Source: Metridium senile
Lineage: Eukaryota > Cnidaria > Anthozoa > Actiniaria > Metridiidae
Length of the DNA stretch: 64,000 nucleotides
Reading direction: 5' to 3'
NCBI GenBank assembly: GCA_949775045.1
Contig: OX459100.1
Span: forward strand, 10,982,331-11,046,330
Positions 11,001-24,400 of the stretch are shown here, piece after piece. The position numbers and the translations under genes were made by a program. The first letter of the stretch is position 1, and each line of letters opens with the position of its first letter. The notes below the pieces were generated by a model, which made no database searches, was not told the origin of the DNA, and was given only the letters and a program-made list of their open reading frames with translations.

Positions 11001-14000
11001 ACTTGACTTTTTTCATGTTATTATTTTCTGAACCTTCTACTGCTTCAAAACATCTTAAAATGAAGCAGTTAGTTCAAATACACTAAGTGTTCATAATAGA
11101 TCTTATTTCTAATCTATTCGCTCATGAGATGTGGGTTAAAATTAAAAAGTAACAAAAAAAAAACCCTCAAAAGTGTTCATGGTTCGAGTATCCTCACTGT
11201 AATAGTGTAAATACAAACTAGTAATGATAATGTCATTACTCATATCAATATTTTTTATAGAAGAATTTTCAAAACTGTATATTCCTTTGTCAAAGGTTTG
11301 GACTACAGTAAACCCCCACAGTTAAGAACCTTATTTTTTAAAGTCTGGCAAAAAAGGTTCTTGTATAAAGGAGTAGTTGTTGGTAATTTAGGCAAAACAG
11401 GTTCTTAATTAGGTTCTTAATTGGAATATAAAGAGGATATGTTATTATTTTTTATTATAAGAATAATAAATAAGCTTGGTTTGGACTAACATTACATATA
11501 ACTGTGACTTTAAACAAACAAATAAACAATCGACTTACAATTCACAACAGTAACGGTAAACAAAGATTGTGTTTGCACTATTATAATGGGCATTTTCTTG
11601 TAAAATTATATAATTCATTTTTCCAATAAACTGTGCCAAGTAACTTCTGGGTTGTTTATCCTGTAATTTGGCTGTATTCCACATATAAGAACCTGCTTGA
11701 TCCTGTTTGGCTAAACAGATTCTTATATTAAGGGGGTATTAAAATGGCAAATTTCTGCCAAGAGGTTCTTAATCCACTAGGTTCTTAACTGCGGGTGTTT
11801 ACTGTATGACATTTCAACTACTACTGCTGGTGTTCATCATTATGAATCTGTAAAACTTACCACACTTCCTGATGCATTGTGGATTAAAACAGTCTTTTTT
11901 CTGTTAACATTACCAAAGTCAAACAGCATGAAGTAAGCAGTCAGGTAGGGAACAGGAAATGCAGCACCGTCTTCAAAGCTCATGGAGTCAGGCATTACAA
12001 AGCAAAACTGAGCATCTACGTTGACATATTCTGCAAATGCACCACCTTTGACAAAACAACATACTCTTGTGCCAACCTAGAAGAAGAATGGAGATTAATA
12101 AATTGATGATATGGATGAGGTGATGTCAGAATGGATACATAAATGAATGCATTTAATGGAATAAATGAATGAATAGATGATTAATGTAAAAACAGATGAC
12201 TGCATAAATGAATAAATAGATGGATTAATGTAACAATATATGACTGCATGAATGAATAAATATTATGTGAATGAATGAATGAATGGATTAATAGATGGAT
12301 TAGTGTAACAATAGATGACGGTATGAATGGATAAGTGAACAAGTGAATCCATAGATTCATGCACAGATGATTGAATGAGCAAATGAATGAATAAATGAAT
12401 AAGGGGTCAGTTTTGAAATATCCATACCAAACATCTCCACCTTTTTATAGAAGACTCCACCCAGAAGAAAACTGAGATGGGCAGGGATAACTATAACATA
12501 TTTCTATTCAATTTGATCAACATGCAACCTGGGGTTTCTACTTGGGGCTGATAACCTGCTCCCATAAAAAAGGCCTATTACAGAAGCCAGAAAAAAGAAA
12601 GCACTATGTGCCACTTAGGAATGAGAAGGAATGTAACACTTAGTAAACTATTATTATTTCCTACCTCTAGAGTTGTGACATTCTCTCCAACTTCTTCCAC
12701 AACCCCAGAGAACTCAAAGCCCATTACACAGGGAGGCTTTTGAAAATAAGACACCATTCCTTGTCGGTGCTGCACATCACCAAAGCTTTGACCACTGTAA
12801 TGAAAGGATAAGAAATGAATAAGTAATATATACAATACTAGTTGGGGTAACTGTGAAAAATTCTCTACTTTTCCTAACACTTGGGCTGCTCTTTGTAATG
12901 ATTGGGCTCCCTGTGTCAATGATAATCCAAGATGGCAGCCGAGGTGAGATCGCTGCGAGACGACTTTGGTTTCTAGTTTTGCAATTTACCCCCTATTACA
13001 CCCACAATTACCTGTTCTTGGCATTTATGGAATTTGTTTGGTGGCACAGTGGGAGGGTTTATTGTAATAAGATGCGGACATTTTTTGCTTAGCATATTAT
13101 ATGATGATCTGCCAATCAGTATGGGATATACATCAACAAGTCGAAGATAAGCAGTTGTATATCTCATCCAGAGATAAAAGCAGACACAAATATTGTATAG
13201 TACTTATGGAACTCCAATGTTAGTTCTTTCATATTTGGTTGGAGAAAAAATAAGTGAATGACTAAATGATTGAATGAGAGCCTAAATGAGAGAAATATAT
13301 GAATGAGAGAATGATTATTGAATCATTGAAAACCACTTGTAACATGAGGAGAAAGAAAAACGATACATATAAGATAGTATCAAATTTGTGATTAGCTGGA
13401 GAGCTGGGAAATATTTCATGAATTTGAGGAATTGTATGAATGCTTATCAGGTGAATATGACATGCAAATTAGTAATTTATGTTATTTTATCACCAAATGC
13501 TGAAGCAAATGGTCATATGTTAATTATGGTATAATTTGATGGAAAATTCTTTATCGAATCAATGATGGTAAAAGATTTTTTAAGATTATAAATCTATGAG
13601 GTTATGAATAATACAAAAATATTTGAATTCATAGGTAAGAAGACAAATATATAATTTCAATAGTTTCAAGTTATAAATATTTTCAATAAACATAATTTTC
13701 AAAAAAAAGTATTTGATAATAACCTTAATTTCTCATACTAGATTTACATGCTATTTTACTGAATTCAAAACGTTTTGTATGGTTTACGGCCATCGTGAAT
13801 TATTAATCGTAATTCAGGTATGACTTCATCCGTGCAAAGCGTTCCGTGACATATTACATTTATCGTGTGAGATGTGACAAATAAAGAAATCGTTGTTCTA
13901 AATCAATTACATGGTTTGTTGAGCACCTATAGATCAATTATCTTATAATTCTAAAGAAAGCTTAGGAAAATTAAACAATCCTTTTATGAAAACAAAAGCG

Positions 14001-14694
14001 CTGTATGTTCACACAGCTCGACTGTATAAACAAACGATAGACTTGCAAGGTTATCATTCACAAAGGCACTGCATTGGAACGTGCTTTGCATTTCGAAACA
14101 GTCATTTCCGTTTGGGAAACTAGTTGAGCACTTCACTTAGATAAACGCAAAATACTGCTTATTTGCTTGGAATTTTTGCCACAACATACAAGGCAGTTTA
14201 GAGAGGATCCCAACAGGCTTGGATCTTGAATGAGTATTTAGTGGGATGGGCGCTAGTGGTTAAAACCAAACCATCGAAACAAGTGAAGGCCCCTCCCACA
14301 CTTGCTAACACAACACATGACTTTTGGCGGATACCATTTCAATGATGTTATTCAAGGCAAATAAATCCCTCTCATAAAATAGAGTTATGTTAACGTCTCC
14401 CTAAGTATACTGATGAAATACGGCTAATATAAACTAATGAAAACAGGGCACTTACCAAGCGTGCACTTTGACAACAACATGGCCTTCAGTTGCTTTGGGT
14501 TTAGGGCGCTTTTCGACTTTTAGCTTGCTATAACCACCGAAACCTGTTAAAACAATAGCTCTTATGGTTTCCTCCTCTTGTTGGGGTTCTACTGGTGCCT
14601 CCTCGGGCTTCGTTTCTTCTGTTGTAGGAGCTTCGGGCTCTTTTTCAACGTTTTCAACGGGAGTATCTTTCACCTCGACTTCTGTTTCCGCCAT
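4753..14694 (-). CDS. VAT1-like: VAT1-like zinc-free MDR oxidoreductase with long KEEA-repeat tail (10 exons)
   Basis: Exons, in order of transcription: 14456-14694, 12665-12794, 11861-12076, 10767-10838, 9260-9336, 8711-8811, 7751-7803, 7246-7425, 6122-6256, 4753-5376. Every junction has GT/AG and the phases agree, giving 608 residues. The start at 14694 lies in a strong AAGATGG context; an upstream in-frame ATG at 14718 is less likely. Residues 1-44 are an acidic, proline-rich leader. Residues 45-400 are a medium-chain dehydrogenase/reductase of the VAT1/VAT1L type, shown by IRAIVLTGFGGY, FSGVVEEVGENV, the dinucleotide-binding loop ASGSVGMALIQLC and DLILDPLGGHDT. Human VAT1 has an Ala-Gly-Gly where this has Ser-Gly-Ser. 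Known relatives are cytosolic or mitochondrial/vesicle-associated putative quinone reductases. Exon 10 alone encodes residues 402-608, about 30 units of KEEA with KVEA/KVEP variants. This is far longer than the human VAT1 tail and could form a charged single helix (inference). Substrate is unknown. Confidence 0.93.
5510..6118. repeat. Tetranucleotide array (ATAA/ATAG/ACAA)
   Basis: About 600 bp of degenerate AAAT/AGAT-type repeats in the last intron of the VAT1-like gene. Long Tyr/Phe/Leu-rich frames on the minus strand here are repeat translations. Confidence 0.9.
6381..6650 (+). mobile_element. tRNA-derived SINE, full-length copy
   Basis: The head has an A-box-like GACCTAGCGGTGAGAG and a B-box-like GGGTTGGATTCCC, as in tRNA. 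The body has CTCTCATGCCACATGGG and AAAATCAACATGTTAGCAGA; the tail is TGGTTGTAAAATATC. Other copies are at 45015 and 26740 (truncated). It lies in a VAT1-like intron. Confidence 0.78.
7019..7224. repeat. Hairpin MITE, 'GTTATCTAGCAC' family, copy 1
   Basis: Ends GTTATCTAGCACAGCTGTAC and inverted AGTACTAGATAAC. The interior has TTGGCTTGGAAT and AATGCACCTTTTGTCAAATAG. Related copies are at 38303 and 54077. Confidence 0.72.
7985..8513 (-). mobile_element. 3' end of a CR1/L2-type non-LTR retrotransposon
   Basis: The minus-strand frame 8151-8513 (120 aa) has the C-terminal reverse-transcriptase hallmarks of CR1/L2 elements: HLHWLPVADRIKFKI, LKALHGLSPVYI, AAPLLWNSLPPSI and FKSKLKTHLF. It is followed by AAGCGCTATATAAGATATA and a pure (ATT)n tail at 7985-8080. 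It is 5'-truncated and non-functional. Confidence 0.85.
7990..8080. repeat. (AAT)n microsatellite, tail of the retrotransposon
   Basis: About 30 uninterrupted ATA/AAT units adjoining the AGCGCTATATAAGATATA end of the CR1/L2 fragment. Confidence 0.9.
9375..10565. repeat. 1.2 kb polypurine (GGAAGAAAGAAA) tract
   Basis: The plus strand is almost pure A/G: units such as AAAGGGAAGAAGGAAG, grading into GAAATGGAGGAAGGAAG higher-order repeats near 10115-10500. It lies in a VAT1-like intron whose transcript reads the pyrimidine strand. Long Phe/Leu/Ser/Pro or Lys/Glu/Gly/Arg frames here are artefacts. Confidence 0.95.
11304..11806. repeat. MITE with TACAGTAAACCC ends, copy 1
   Basis: Left TACAGTAAACCCCCACAGTT-AAGAACC, right GGTTCTTAACTGCGGGTG-TTTACTGTA. 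A TA-flanked terminal CAGTA is typical of Tc1/mariner or pogo derivatives. A second copy lies at 30364-30628. Confidence 0.8.
12090..12400. repeat. AATG-type simple repeat
   Basis: Degenerate GAATGAATAAATAGATGG units in a VAT1-like intron. Confidence 0.8.
13090..13245. repeat. Dispersed repeat shared with 24451-24562
   Basis: GATATACATCAACAAGTCGA..., AATATTGTATAGTACTTATG and TTAGTTCTTTCATATTT correspond in order to the stretch inside the left arm of the ISL2EU-like element. Confidence 0.6.
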
Positions 14695-15421
14695 CTTGCT
14701 CGCAGTGACGTCCCACAATTCAGAGCGCCGACAGAAATTTGAAACTTGTGAGCGATTTTTGCCGCAAAACCGCGCAGGGGATTCTGGTGGAATTAGATAA
14801 AAAAAAAACCTCTTTTCAATTACATTTAAAGGTTATCGCCCTCTTATGGCTCAAAGTACAACACTTCTAAGTATAGAAAGATGATATTCTGGTTTATGCG
14901 TTGGTAGAGATAATTTGCGTGTGTAATTTTGTAGCCCAATCACAAAAACAACAATTCAGACATCAGAAATCACTTAATGAATCGTACAGATGTCATTTCT
15001 AAAACTACAGTTATTCACATCTCTGGATTAAAAGCATTTCCTTTCCTTTAAAGCTTTATACAGAAGGTAATGTTTTTTATTCAAATATTTACATGCAAGC
15101 TTCGACATTTGTTTTGCTTTCTCATCTATTTTTCATTTTACTTGTTCCGTGGGAGGTCCATTAATCGACAATTGACAAACCTTTTCACTATATGCTAAAA
15201 AAATATTTCCTTTCTTATTTCCTTTGACGTTGCGTCTTTCCGAAGTGTTTTCAACAATGTCAGACTTTCATTTAAGGTTGTCCCTCGCGGCTCGCTCCAA
15301 ACATACTCAAGAGAACAGTGTATTTTCGTAAAAAGCGGGTCGTCATTTTTACTCCCTTAGGTTATCGCAGGAATCCTGCAAGTCCGTTCTTGTAATTTCG
15401 TGGAGAAGAATGATTTTGACT
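14695..15421. other. Intergenic, probable VAT1-like promoter
   Basis: This gap separates the VAT1-like start from the proposed end of SNX16-like B. The 14700-14790 stretch is relatively GC-rich (AGTGACGTCCCAC, CCGCGCAGGGG), as expected near a transcription start. No clear TATA box is identified. Confidence 0.4.
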
Positions 15422-18400
15422 TTAAACAGACATGATCTCGAGAAATCTCCGGGAGTCTACAGCAAATCTCTCGTTTGAATACCAATGCAATAACTCATAC
15501 AACAACTTGTGAAAACACATCTTTATTTTTCAAAATATTTCGGGATTTTTTTTCTATGATAAATGATAAAAAATACAATGAATTCTATATCTATATATTT
15601 GGCTATTTACATAACATTTTAGTTCATCTGAAACTGAGATTTTAGTTCAATTTTTTCATATTTATATTTTCTCAAGGCAACTCTTTCGTCTTCCTCAAAC
15701 AGCTATTTTATTCACACTGAATTTAAAATAACTACAGGCCGTATTTATCTTGGACGACAAAAACTTACGTGATGCAATATTCGTCTACATATATTAGTGT
15801 CTCACATTTATTTTATTGCAAATTTCGTCGAGCCAAAAAATCGACTGTTTTATGAGTCTAAACAACGCACAAATTTGCAAACTTTAGTCCGAAAATTTTG
15901 TCGTCCAAGATAAATACGGCCTTTTCACAAAACTGACTGAAACACTGAAAATTCATAATATTGAAAAAAATCTCAGATTAAACTAGTTGAAATTAAGATA
16001 ACTTTTCAAAAGTTGAAAAACTTAAATTAATGAAGAAAAATGGCTAGTTACCATTGAACAGCTCAAGTATTTGTAATCCCTCTTGCAGAGACGAAGTGAG
16101 TGTTGTCTGAAAAATGCCATGTATGAATAACTACTGTCAACGACATGTTTCTAGAAAAAATATTTTATTCTACAGAAATACAGCTGTAAAAACGGAAAAA
16201 TAAAAATAATTTGGATAAGCGCAAAAAGGTTGACAAAGACAATTTGAAATTTGAAGATAAAAATTATCTTAAAACGTTTACTAGTAAAAATGCCAAGAGC
16301 ATTTGAGTGGCTTTTCAGCTTTCAACCAATCAGATTTCAAGTTCTCTTTTGTTAGACCTTTGAATGGCTTTTTGGAAAGCCTTTAAAGTGCAATGCAATG
16401 CAATGCAAATATTTTTTCGACATAATAAAAAATAGTTGTCGTGTACATTAATGGTTTTCCAAAAAAAAAAAAAATCAAATCAAACGAAAATGTTGTTTAA
16501 AAAAAATTTAAACGTCCGTGAGTTTGAACAAATATTTTCAATAATCAGTGAAAAAAAATCCTTCCGACAATTTTTCATTTACATAATTCATTAATTAAGT
16601 TTGAGATCATATAATTTCCGTCAACTTTGGATGCCTTTAGAATAGTTTTTGATAACGATCACCTACAGAATTATATTTACACCAATTAAATAAGTTTAGC
16701 TCAGTTCAAATTTTTTGTACAGAATTTAACCAAAATTATTAAATAATTTTATCTTATTTATGCAATTATATATACGATTTATGGTTCAATCATCCCGTCA
16801 TTTTGTAATTTGTTAGGTTTGAGTGCAACTTACTATTGCTTGTGCAAAAGCAACAGCATTTCTGTAGCTTTAGACAGACTGATTTGCAATTTCAGACTTA
16901 CTGTGCGACTCGCCGTACCGTAGTCACTTTAAAAAACTTTTGATGAATTTTTGACATTATTTTGACTTTTTTTTATCTCAATCGGACCAATTACAGAAAT
17001 CAAAGTTTCTTAAGTTTCTGCCTCTCGATATAACCTTGTATCTGATTGGTCCGATTGAGAAAAAATGTCCAAATAATGTCAAAAATTCATCAAAAGTTTT
17101 TGTAAGTGACTACGGTACGGCGAGTCGCACAGTAATGTGTAATTTCACTTTTAAACCATACGGGACCTGATTGGTCATAGTTAGTGCTAATCCTGGATAA
17201 CTATTACTAAAACCTATTGTTTATTGCTAATCCTGGTTTATTTTTTAACAGAACCCATAGAGTCAGTCCTGGATTAGTGATAAACCCTGTGCATAAAGGC
17301 GCGGCAATAGAGATACCTTACTTAATCAGTTTTAGAAGACACCATTGATTCCATGAGAAAGAGCACATCAAAATTAGTGATATTCCAAATTAAAATTCCA
17401 AAAGTTACATAAAATGATAAAAAGTTACGGCTGTTTGAATTTACGAAGATTTGACTCAAAATTTGAACTTTGGCCGGCTGCATGACGAGCTTCGTTTTCA
17501 TTTTTTTGGTACATTTTAAATGCTGATAACTATGCAGTGATATGATATGCAACAACATAACTCCCGTCTGCCAACTAATTTAGACATGCTCTTTCTTTTA
17601 GTAGAAAAATAGTATCGAAATATTATATTGTTAGTGTGCTCGTTCCCAGTCCCTTGCTCTTTATGCAAGGGTCTATAATGGGTCTATAATCCTGATCATT
17701 TTGTAACAAAACCCATAGAGACAATCCTGGGTTAGAATGAGGCCTTCCGAGAGTAACTCTCCCCCTCTCCTTTCTTCCCCCTCCCCCTCCCCCTCCCCCT
17801 CCCAATCCCCATACTCAAGCTAATCCTGGGTTTAGTGCTAATCCTGATTTATTTTTTAACAGAACAATCCTGTTTTTTTATTTTTTTATCTATTGTAATG
17901 AGCCCATGTCTCAGAGCTCTCGGGTCCCAGTTCCCCTCGGAAGGCGTGATCCTCAAGTTAATCCTGGGTTAGTGCAAACCTTGGTTTATCTTTTAACAAA
18001 ACCTATAGAGTTAATCCTGGGTTAGTGCAAACCTTGGTTTATTTTTTAACAAAACCTATAGAGTTAATCCTGGGTTAGTGCAAACCTTGGTTTATTTTTT
18101 AACAAAACCTATAGAATTTAATCCTGGGTTAGTGCAAACCTTGGTTTATTTTTAACAAAACCTATAGAGTTAATCCTGGGTTAGAGCTTTTCCTGGTTTA
18201 TTTTCTAACAAAACCTACAGATTTAATTCTGGATTAGTGCTAATCTTGGTTTATCTCTATAGAATACGTATAGAGTTAATCCTAGGTTAGAGCTTTTCCT
18301 GGTTTATTTTGTAATCCTGGGTTAGTGCTAATTCTGGTATATCTCTAAATAAAACCTACAGAGTTAATCCTGGGTTAGTGTTAATCTAGCTATGAATAAC

Positions 18401-21400
18401 CTGGCCCTTCATATAGACCGATTCAAAATTGTACAACCTGCTATTGCTCTTGACTAGAGAGACTGAGACTACTGAAACCTGGGCCACCAAAACATAATTA
18501 TCCAATCACGATCGAGAATATGAACAATAGAATCTCTACAAATGCTTGACTTTTCTGCTTAAAATGCTAATAATTTTCATTATTTGTGAACGGAATAGAT
18601 CTAGATTGAATAAGAAACATCTTAGCCTGTGAGAACCCTGTACGAGTTTTTTGTTTGATCTCAAAAACTATTTATTTTGACATTTGTTTTGGGTGGTCCC
18701 GGTTTCAGTAGTCGCACTGTAAGATGCATGAGAGGCTTGCCAGTCTAGTACAATTGACTGTTTTTAAAATTGGTTGCGATTTTTCGATTTGGTGTATTAC
18801 ATTAAAGAACTGTGCCAGGTCGTTTCCTTCACAGAGAACTGAGAACGAGTCATATGCTATATTATGTCATTAAATATTGACCCACGTGCAGACCACATCC
18901 TCTACGAGAGATCTTCACCCCAGGACGACGCGGTTGCCAATTCACGTGACAGCCAGCTTGGCCAGTGTTCTATTGATATGCCATGATTACGGACACGTTC
19001 AAATAATGTCTAGAAATTGAAAAAAAATACTTTGAATCGTACTAATTTCTAACCCCTCAAGATTGTAATCCGCATGGCTGCAGTGTGCGTCAAAAAAGTG
19101 GTATTTACATATCGTTTATTGAGTGTGAAATGCGTCATTACACATTACACACTAGAGCCACTCCCAGGGGTTTTAGGGATAAAGGAAGCACGGGCATTTA
19201 TTTTTAGGGGATACTGCCAAATTATTTTCAGGGAACAAGGGAGCAAAATATGATAAAACAACAGTTTTTTGGATCATGGGAGCATAAGGTAAAACATTTT
19301 AGGTAGACAGTCATTTTACTTATGTGGAACAAGGGAGAAAATGCAAAAAGATCTAAGGATCATGTGAGCATGCACACTCCCTGGGAGAGGCTCGTAAAAA
19401 TATCTCGTGATTGTAATCCGCGTGACTGCAGTATGCGTCTCAAATAGCGGTCTGTGATAAAATGATTATGGTGGAGATCATGATGATTGTGAAGTTGTGA
19501 AAAAGATGATAACGATGAAAATGATGAAGATGATGATGGTGACCATGAAGATGATGAAGACGATGAAGATGAGGATGAAGATGATGATGATGAAGTTGAG
19601 GATTGTGACGATGAAGATGACGAAGACGATGAAGATGATGACGACCGTGATGATGAAGACGATGATGGTGATGGTGACGATGTTGATGAAGTTGAAGATG
19701 GTGACAATGAAGACGATGATGATGAAGTTGAGGATGCTGACGATAAAGATGATGAAGACGATGATGATGGAGATGATGATGATGATGGAGATGATGATAT
19801 TGAAGTTGAGGATGAAGATGACGATGATGAAGTTGAGGATGGTGACGATAAAGATGATGAAGACGATGAAGATGATGATGGAGATGATAATGATGAAGAT
19901 GAGGATAAAGATGATGATGATGAAGTTGAAAATGGTGACGATGAAGACAATGGAGATGATGATGGTGATGATGAAGATGATGATGATGATGATGACGATG
20001 AATATGATGATGGTGTCGATGAAGATGATGATTGAGATGATGATGATAAAGATAATGAGGATGGAGAAAATGATGACAGTGATATAAATGATGACGATGA
20101 TATACTTTCTTACCATGGGATTAAGTTGATTGATATGTACGATTCGATTACCACGGGCTGCCATGTTCAATTTTACACCGATAACCAACGAATAAAAGTA
20201 TTTCTGGAAGAGACAAAACAATATTCAATATAACTACTTGAAGCAACAATTTTTGAAAACAACTTCCACATTGTCCTTGCACTTACTGCGGTTTGCATCT
20301 TTCTGCGAACTCAGACAATAGACATCTTTACCTTCCTTGTTTGTTGTCCCATTTCAGATCACGTGATGCTACCCTTGGGAATTGTTTCTTTCACATGTAA
20401 ATGATATAATACGTTCATCATAAAAGAACAATTCTCAAGGGAATGACACGTGGTCTGAAATGGGCAATTTGCATACGGAGGTAAAGAGGTCTATTCAACG
20501 GATAGTTGTGAAATACGGTTTTGGCTGCCGTCAATCAAAACATAAATAGATGCCGAGTAATTAGCAGCAGCCAACAACGTATTTCACAACAAGCAGCTGG
20601 AATGTCTGACAGGTGCGGATCCAGAAATTTGTCAGGGGGGGGGGGGGGGGGGGGTGTCCCATTGCAAATGGAGGGATCTTAAGGTGTAAGGAGGTGTCCA
20701 GTCCCAAAATGTCTGAATTAAATTAGGGGTAATTGAGGCAATAGGGGGTTTCCGGTGCCACTAGTGACACCCCCTATATATCCGCCCCTGTCTGAGTTTG
20801 CAGCAAGATGAAAACCGCAGTGAACATCTAGTTTAAAAAGGTTGTCTTTGAACACTTTCTTGATTTGATTGACTTACTAGTCATGTCTTTTCTAATTTAC
20901 AGTGCAGACCGAAAAACAGTGGGCACCCAGAAATATTTTACAAATCGTTTATTGTTCGTTGAATAACTCTAACTACAAAAAGTTTATCATGCTACACATC
21001 AGTCAAACTTGTTCGGTGATATAGTTGTTTCTGAGTTGCTCTTCGAACAATAAACGATTTCTAAACTATTTCTAGGTGCCCACGGTTTTTTGATTCGCAC
21101 TGTATATAAATAACTATACCTCTTCAGTTGAATTACGATACACTTGGCTTTCATGCAAACTTCTTCTAAGTGATCGGATATAGTCATCTTGTGTCTATAA
21201 ATAAACATGGGATAAGATTGTAACATGCATTAATATTATCGTTCAAGGTTTGGAGGAAGGGAGAAGGGTTTAAAGAAGACCTTAGGGTCACCTGACCACC
21301 AGAAGTCAACACGAACATGCTTAAAATGTTAAGAGACAGGCTAAATATCAGCTCAAGCTTAAAACCCAATTCCATAGGAAAAACAATTGAAAAATAATTG

Positions 21401-24400
21401 AAAAATAAAAATTGAAAAATAAAAATTGAAAAATTGAAAAATAAGTTATTACAGAAACTTTGTTTTTGAGCAACCACAGCACAGGTAAAATGAACGTGCC
21501 GCTGTGAAGTTATCATCACAAGTCTAGTATGAGATGGAGCCACATTATTCTTGGGGATGGACTATTAGGATATTATTGTTCAGGTTTTTCTGTTGTGCAT
21601 GATTTGTTTTCAAGGTTAAATAAACCCTCCACCTCCCACAATTATGTAATGGTCCTTCCCTTATTACTCACTCACCTTTAAAGCTTCTCTATATTGCATT
21701 TCACATTTTTCAAGTTGTAGCTTGAGTTCTGCAGCTTCTTTGATCCTCATCTGAAAAGTGCACCAAAAAGACATCAGTTGAATAATGCATTATAGGAATG
21801 GACAGTGGGAATGAAGATAAGGATGAAAAGAAGCAGAGAAAATGAGAGGTAAGAAAGAAATATAACAGAAAGAAAAATGAGGAAAACAAGGAATGAGAAG
21901 GATGAAGTGAAAAATGGAAATGAAGTAAAGAATGAATATAGAAAACAAATGAAAGAAGTAGGGAAAATGAGGATGAAAGAAAAGAAAATAAATTAGAAAA
22001 ATGAAGAGAAAAAATGTAAATAATTGAATGATAATGAAGGAAGAAATAGTGAAGAAAGGAAGGGAAAAAGAATGGAGGGAATAGAAAAGAATAGAAAAAA
22101 AAAGGGAGAATGGGAGGGAAGAGGAACATATACAATGAAGAAATGAAAACAGGAAAGAAAGAAGGATGGGAAAAGGAAGAAAATGAACAGGAAGTATAGA
22201 TGAAAGTAGAAGATAACAACCCGAGGAAGGAAGATTAACACAACAGCGCAAAAGCAGTCTTGCCAGGGATTTATCTATTCACAAAACGTTTGTAAACAGG
22301 AAACATATTATTTTTTATAGTTATCGACTCCCCTGAATGTTTATTCAAATAAATATCATTTTTGTTTTACCAACGTAAGAGCAGTCCCTCTCTTTAAGGC
22401 TTATATATGCTCTGTTCCAGTCAAGTTTGAGACTTGATTGCTGTGCCGGGAGACAATCCCCTGCTCTTTTCAAAGATCACAGCAGGATCTTTTACGTCCA
22501 ACTTATATAGGAAGTAGAGTGAAGACAGACAATACCTCCAGCTTTATGTCCTTATCTGAGAAGACGAGGCACATAGAGAGTAAAGTGTCTTGCCCAAGAA
22601 AACAACATAATCACCCGGGCTGGAAATCAAACCCAGACCATTAGGCCTGGAATTTAGTCCCCTGACCAGTAGACCATCATGCCTTCTGATGATGATGATG
22701 ATGATGATGGTGAAAAAAAAGGCAATAGCAGTGACAAAGGTTACCTTTGTACCATTACAAACAGAGTTCTTTAAGAACAAAAGGTTTCTTTTTCCTTTAT
22801 AAAAAAAGCTTTAATTGGAAAACATTTTTACCAACATTTTGAGACATTTTCATAGTGAAAAAGAAGAGAGTGGTGAATCAATATTCTCTAGATGAACAAC
22901 GTACACATTCTCTATGATTGTTTCTGTGTGCGGGCGCGCGCTAATTGTTAACCAGGTACGTTAATTCAAACATATTACGTGTACTACCACCCTGATGATG
23001 GCCAAAATGGCCGAAAGCTTGGTATCTATTTTATAATAAATCATAACGCAGAAGAACTGTAATCATTAATTTTTAACATACACATTGCTCACTAATGTAG
23101 TCAACATACCTGGCTTTGTAATGATTCTCTTTGTAATTCAATCTGTAAATTTTCAGCTTCACGCTGGTAAACCTGCACAGAAAACATTTAAAAAAGTTTG
23201 AATAAAGCAATGACCACACTTTATTCCTTATGTACATACTAGTTATACAACAGGGTTTCCACTCATATGAAAAAGTAAAATTCCCTGACCAAAACCAATT
23301 TTTCAATTTTACAAATGCTACATATACCGCTAAGCCATTCCTGTGTAGTGTCTGTACGTCATTGCTTGCTTTCTCTATAGCCTGGGGAATAAAGCAAAGA
23401 TGTTTAAGAATAAGATAGGCAATATACCTAGCTAATACACCCTATGCAAAAAGGTAATTCCTTACTTAATCAGTACTAGAAGACATCATTGCTTTGATTA
23501 GAAAGAGCACATCAAAATTAGTGATACCGGTATTCCTTTTTTAATTTACAAAGATTTGGCTTAAAATTTGCACTTGGGCCTTTAGAGCCTCAAGAACTCT
23601 GGAGTGATTCAATATATGACAACAGAACTCTAAAAAATTACTCATTTTGACATTTTGACATAGGAAAAATATTACTGGAATATTTCATTGTTCATGGTGT
23701 TTCGTTTTGCTCGTTCCCAGTCCCTTGCTCTTTTTGCATAGGGCGTATTTGCATGACTGACGACAAAACAATTGATTCAAGTCAAGGTTTGAGTGGATGA
23801 ATCTATACATACACTGCATTTTATACACTCCAGCCATGACTTAATTATTGTTCTGTGAAGCGAATTTGGGAAAGGTCATTCTCGTACCCAGACCCTACTC
23901 AGCTTTCTGGCAGATCGTAGGCTCTGGGAAACCCTACAACCGAAAGCCAGAATTGGACGCCTGTCCTTCCAATCCATACATGCCTTAGTAATTTTGGCCA
24001 GTTTTGAATGGCTGTAACTCACTCAATATCCAACCAAAAGCAACAAATCTCAGGAATCTTACATATCTTTATCTGCTCTTTTATATTATGAGTTTCATTT
24101 CTTAATTACATTAATTAGGAAAACTAGTACCTAGTCCTTTACTCATTTTGTTACTGGCCAATGACATAATTGTTTTAAAGTATTATAGCATATAAGAGAC
24201 AGTATTTTAAAATACCTTTTTAAGTGTAATTATCTGCTGTGATATACCCTCATCGGCTTTCACCTCTGAAAAAAAAACAGTAAAATAGTAAATAAGTAAA
24301 TCTGGCCGAGAAAAGTCAAGTTGAAACTTTAAAAAATCCAGACAAAATATGTATGAGATCGACAGAACTCGTCACAGACTTTTGTAAAATGCTCATTAAT

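Noticed and set aside
19360..20221. Ser-rich, Ile-rich and Met/Lys-rich frames
   Set aside because: GAT-array translations. Only 20114-20203 is kept, as an exon of SNX16-like B, because of its splice sites and phase.
21120..21197. Alternative frame (MTISDHLEEVCMK) for the exon at 21.1 kb
   Set aside because: It uses a weaker acceptor and breaks phase with neighbours. The ATAG acceptor gives TQDDYIRSLRRSLHES in phase on both sides.
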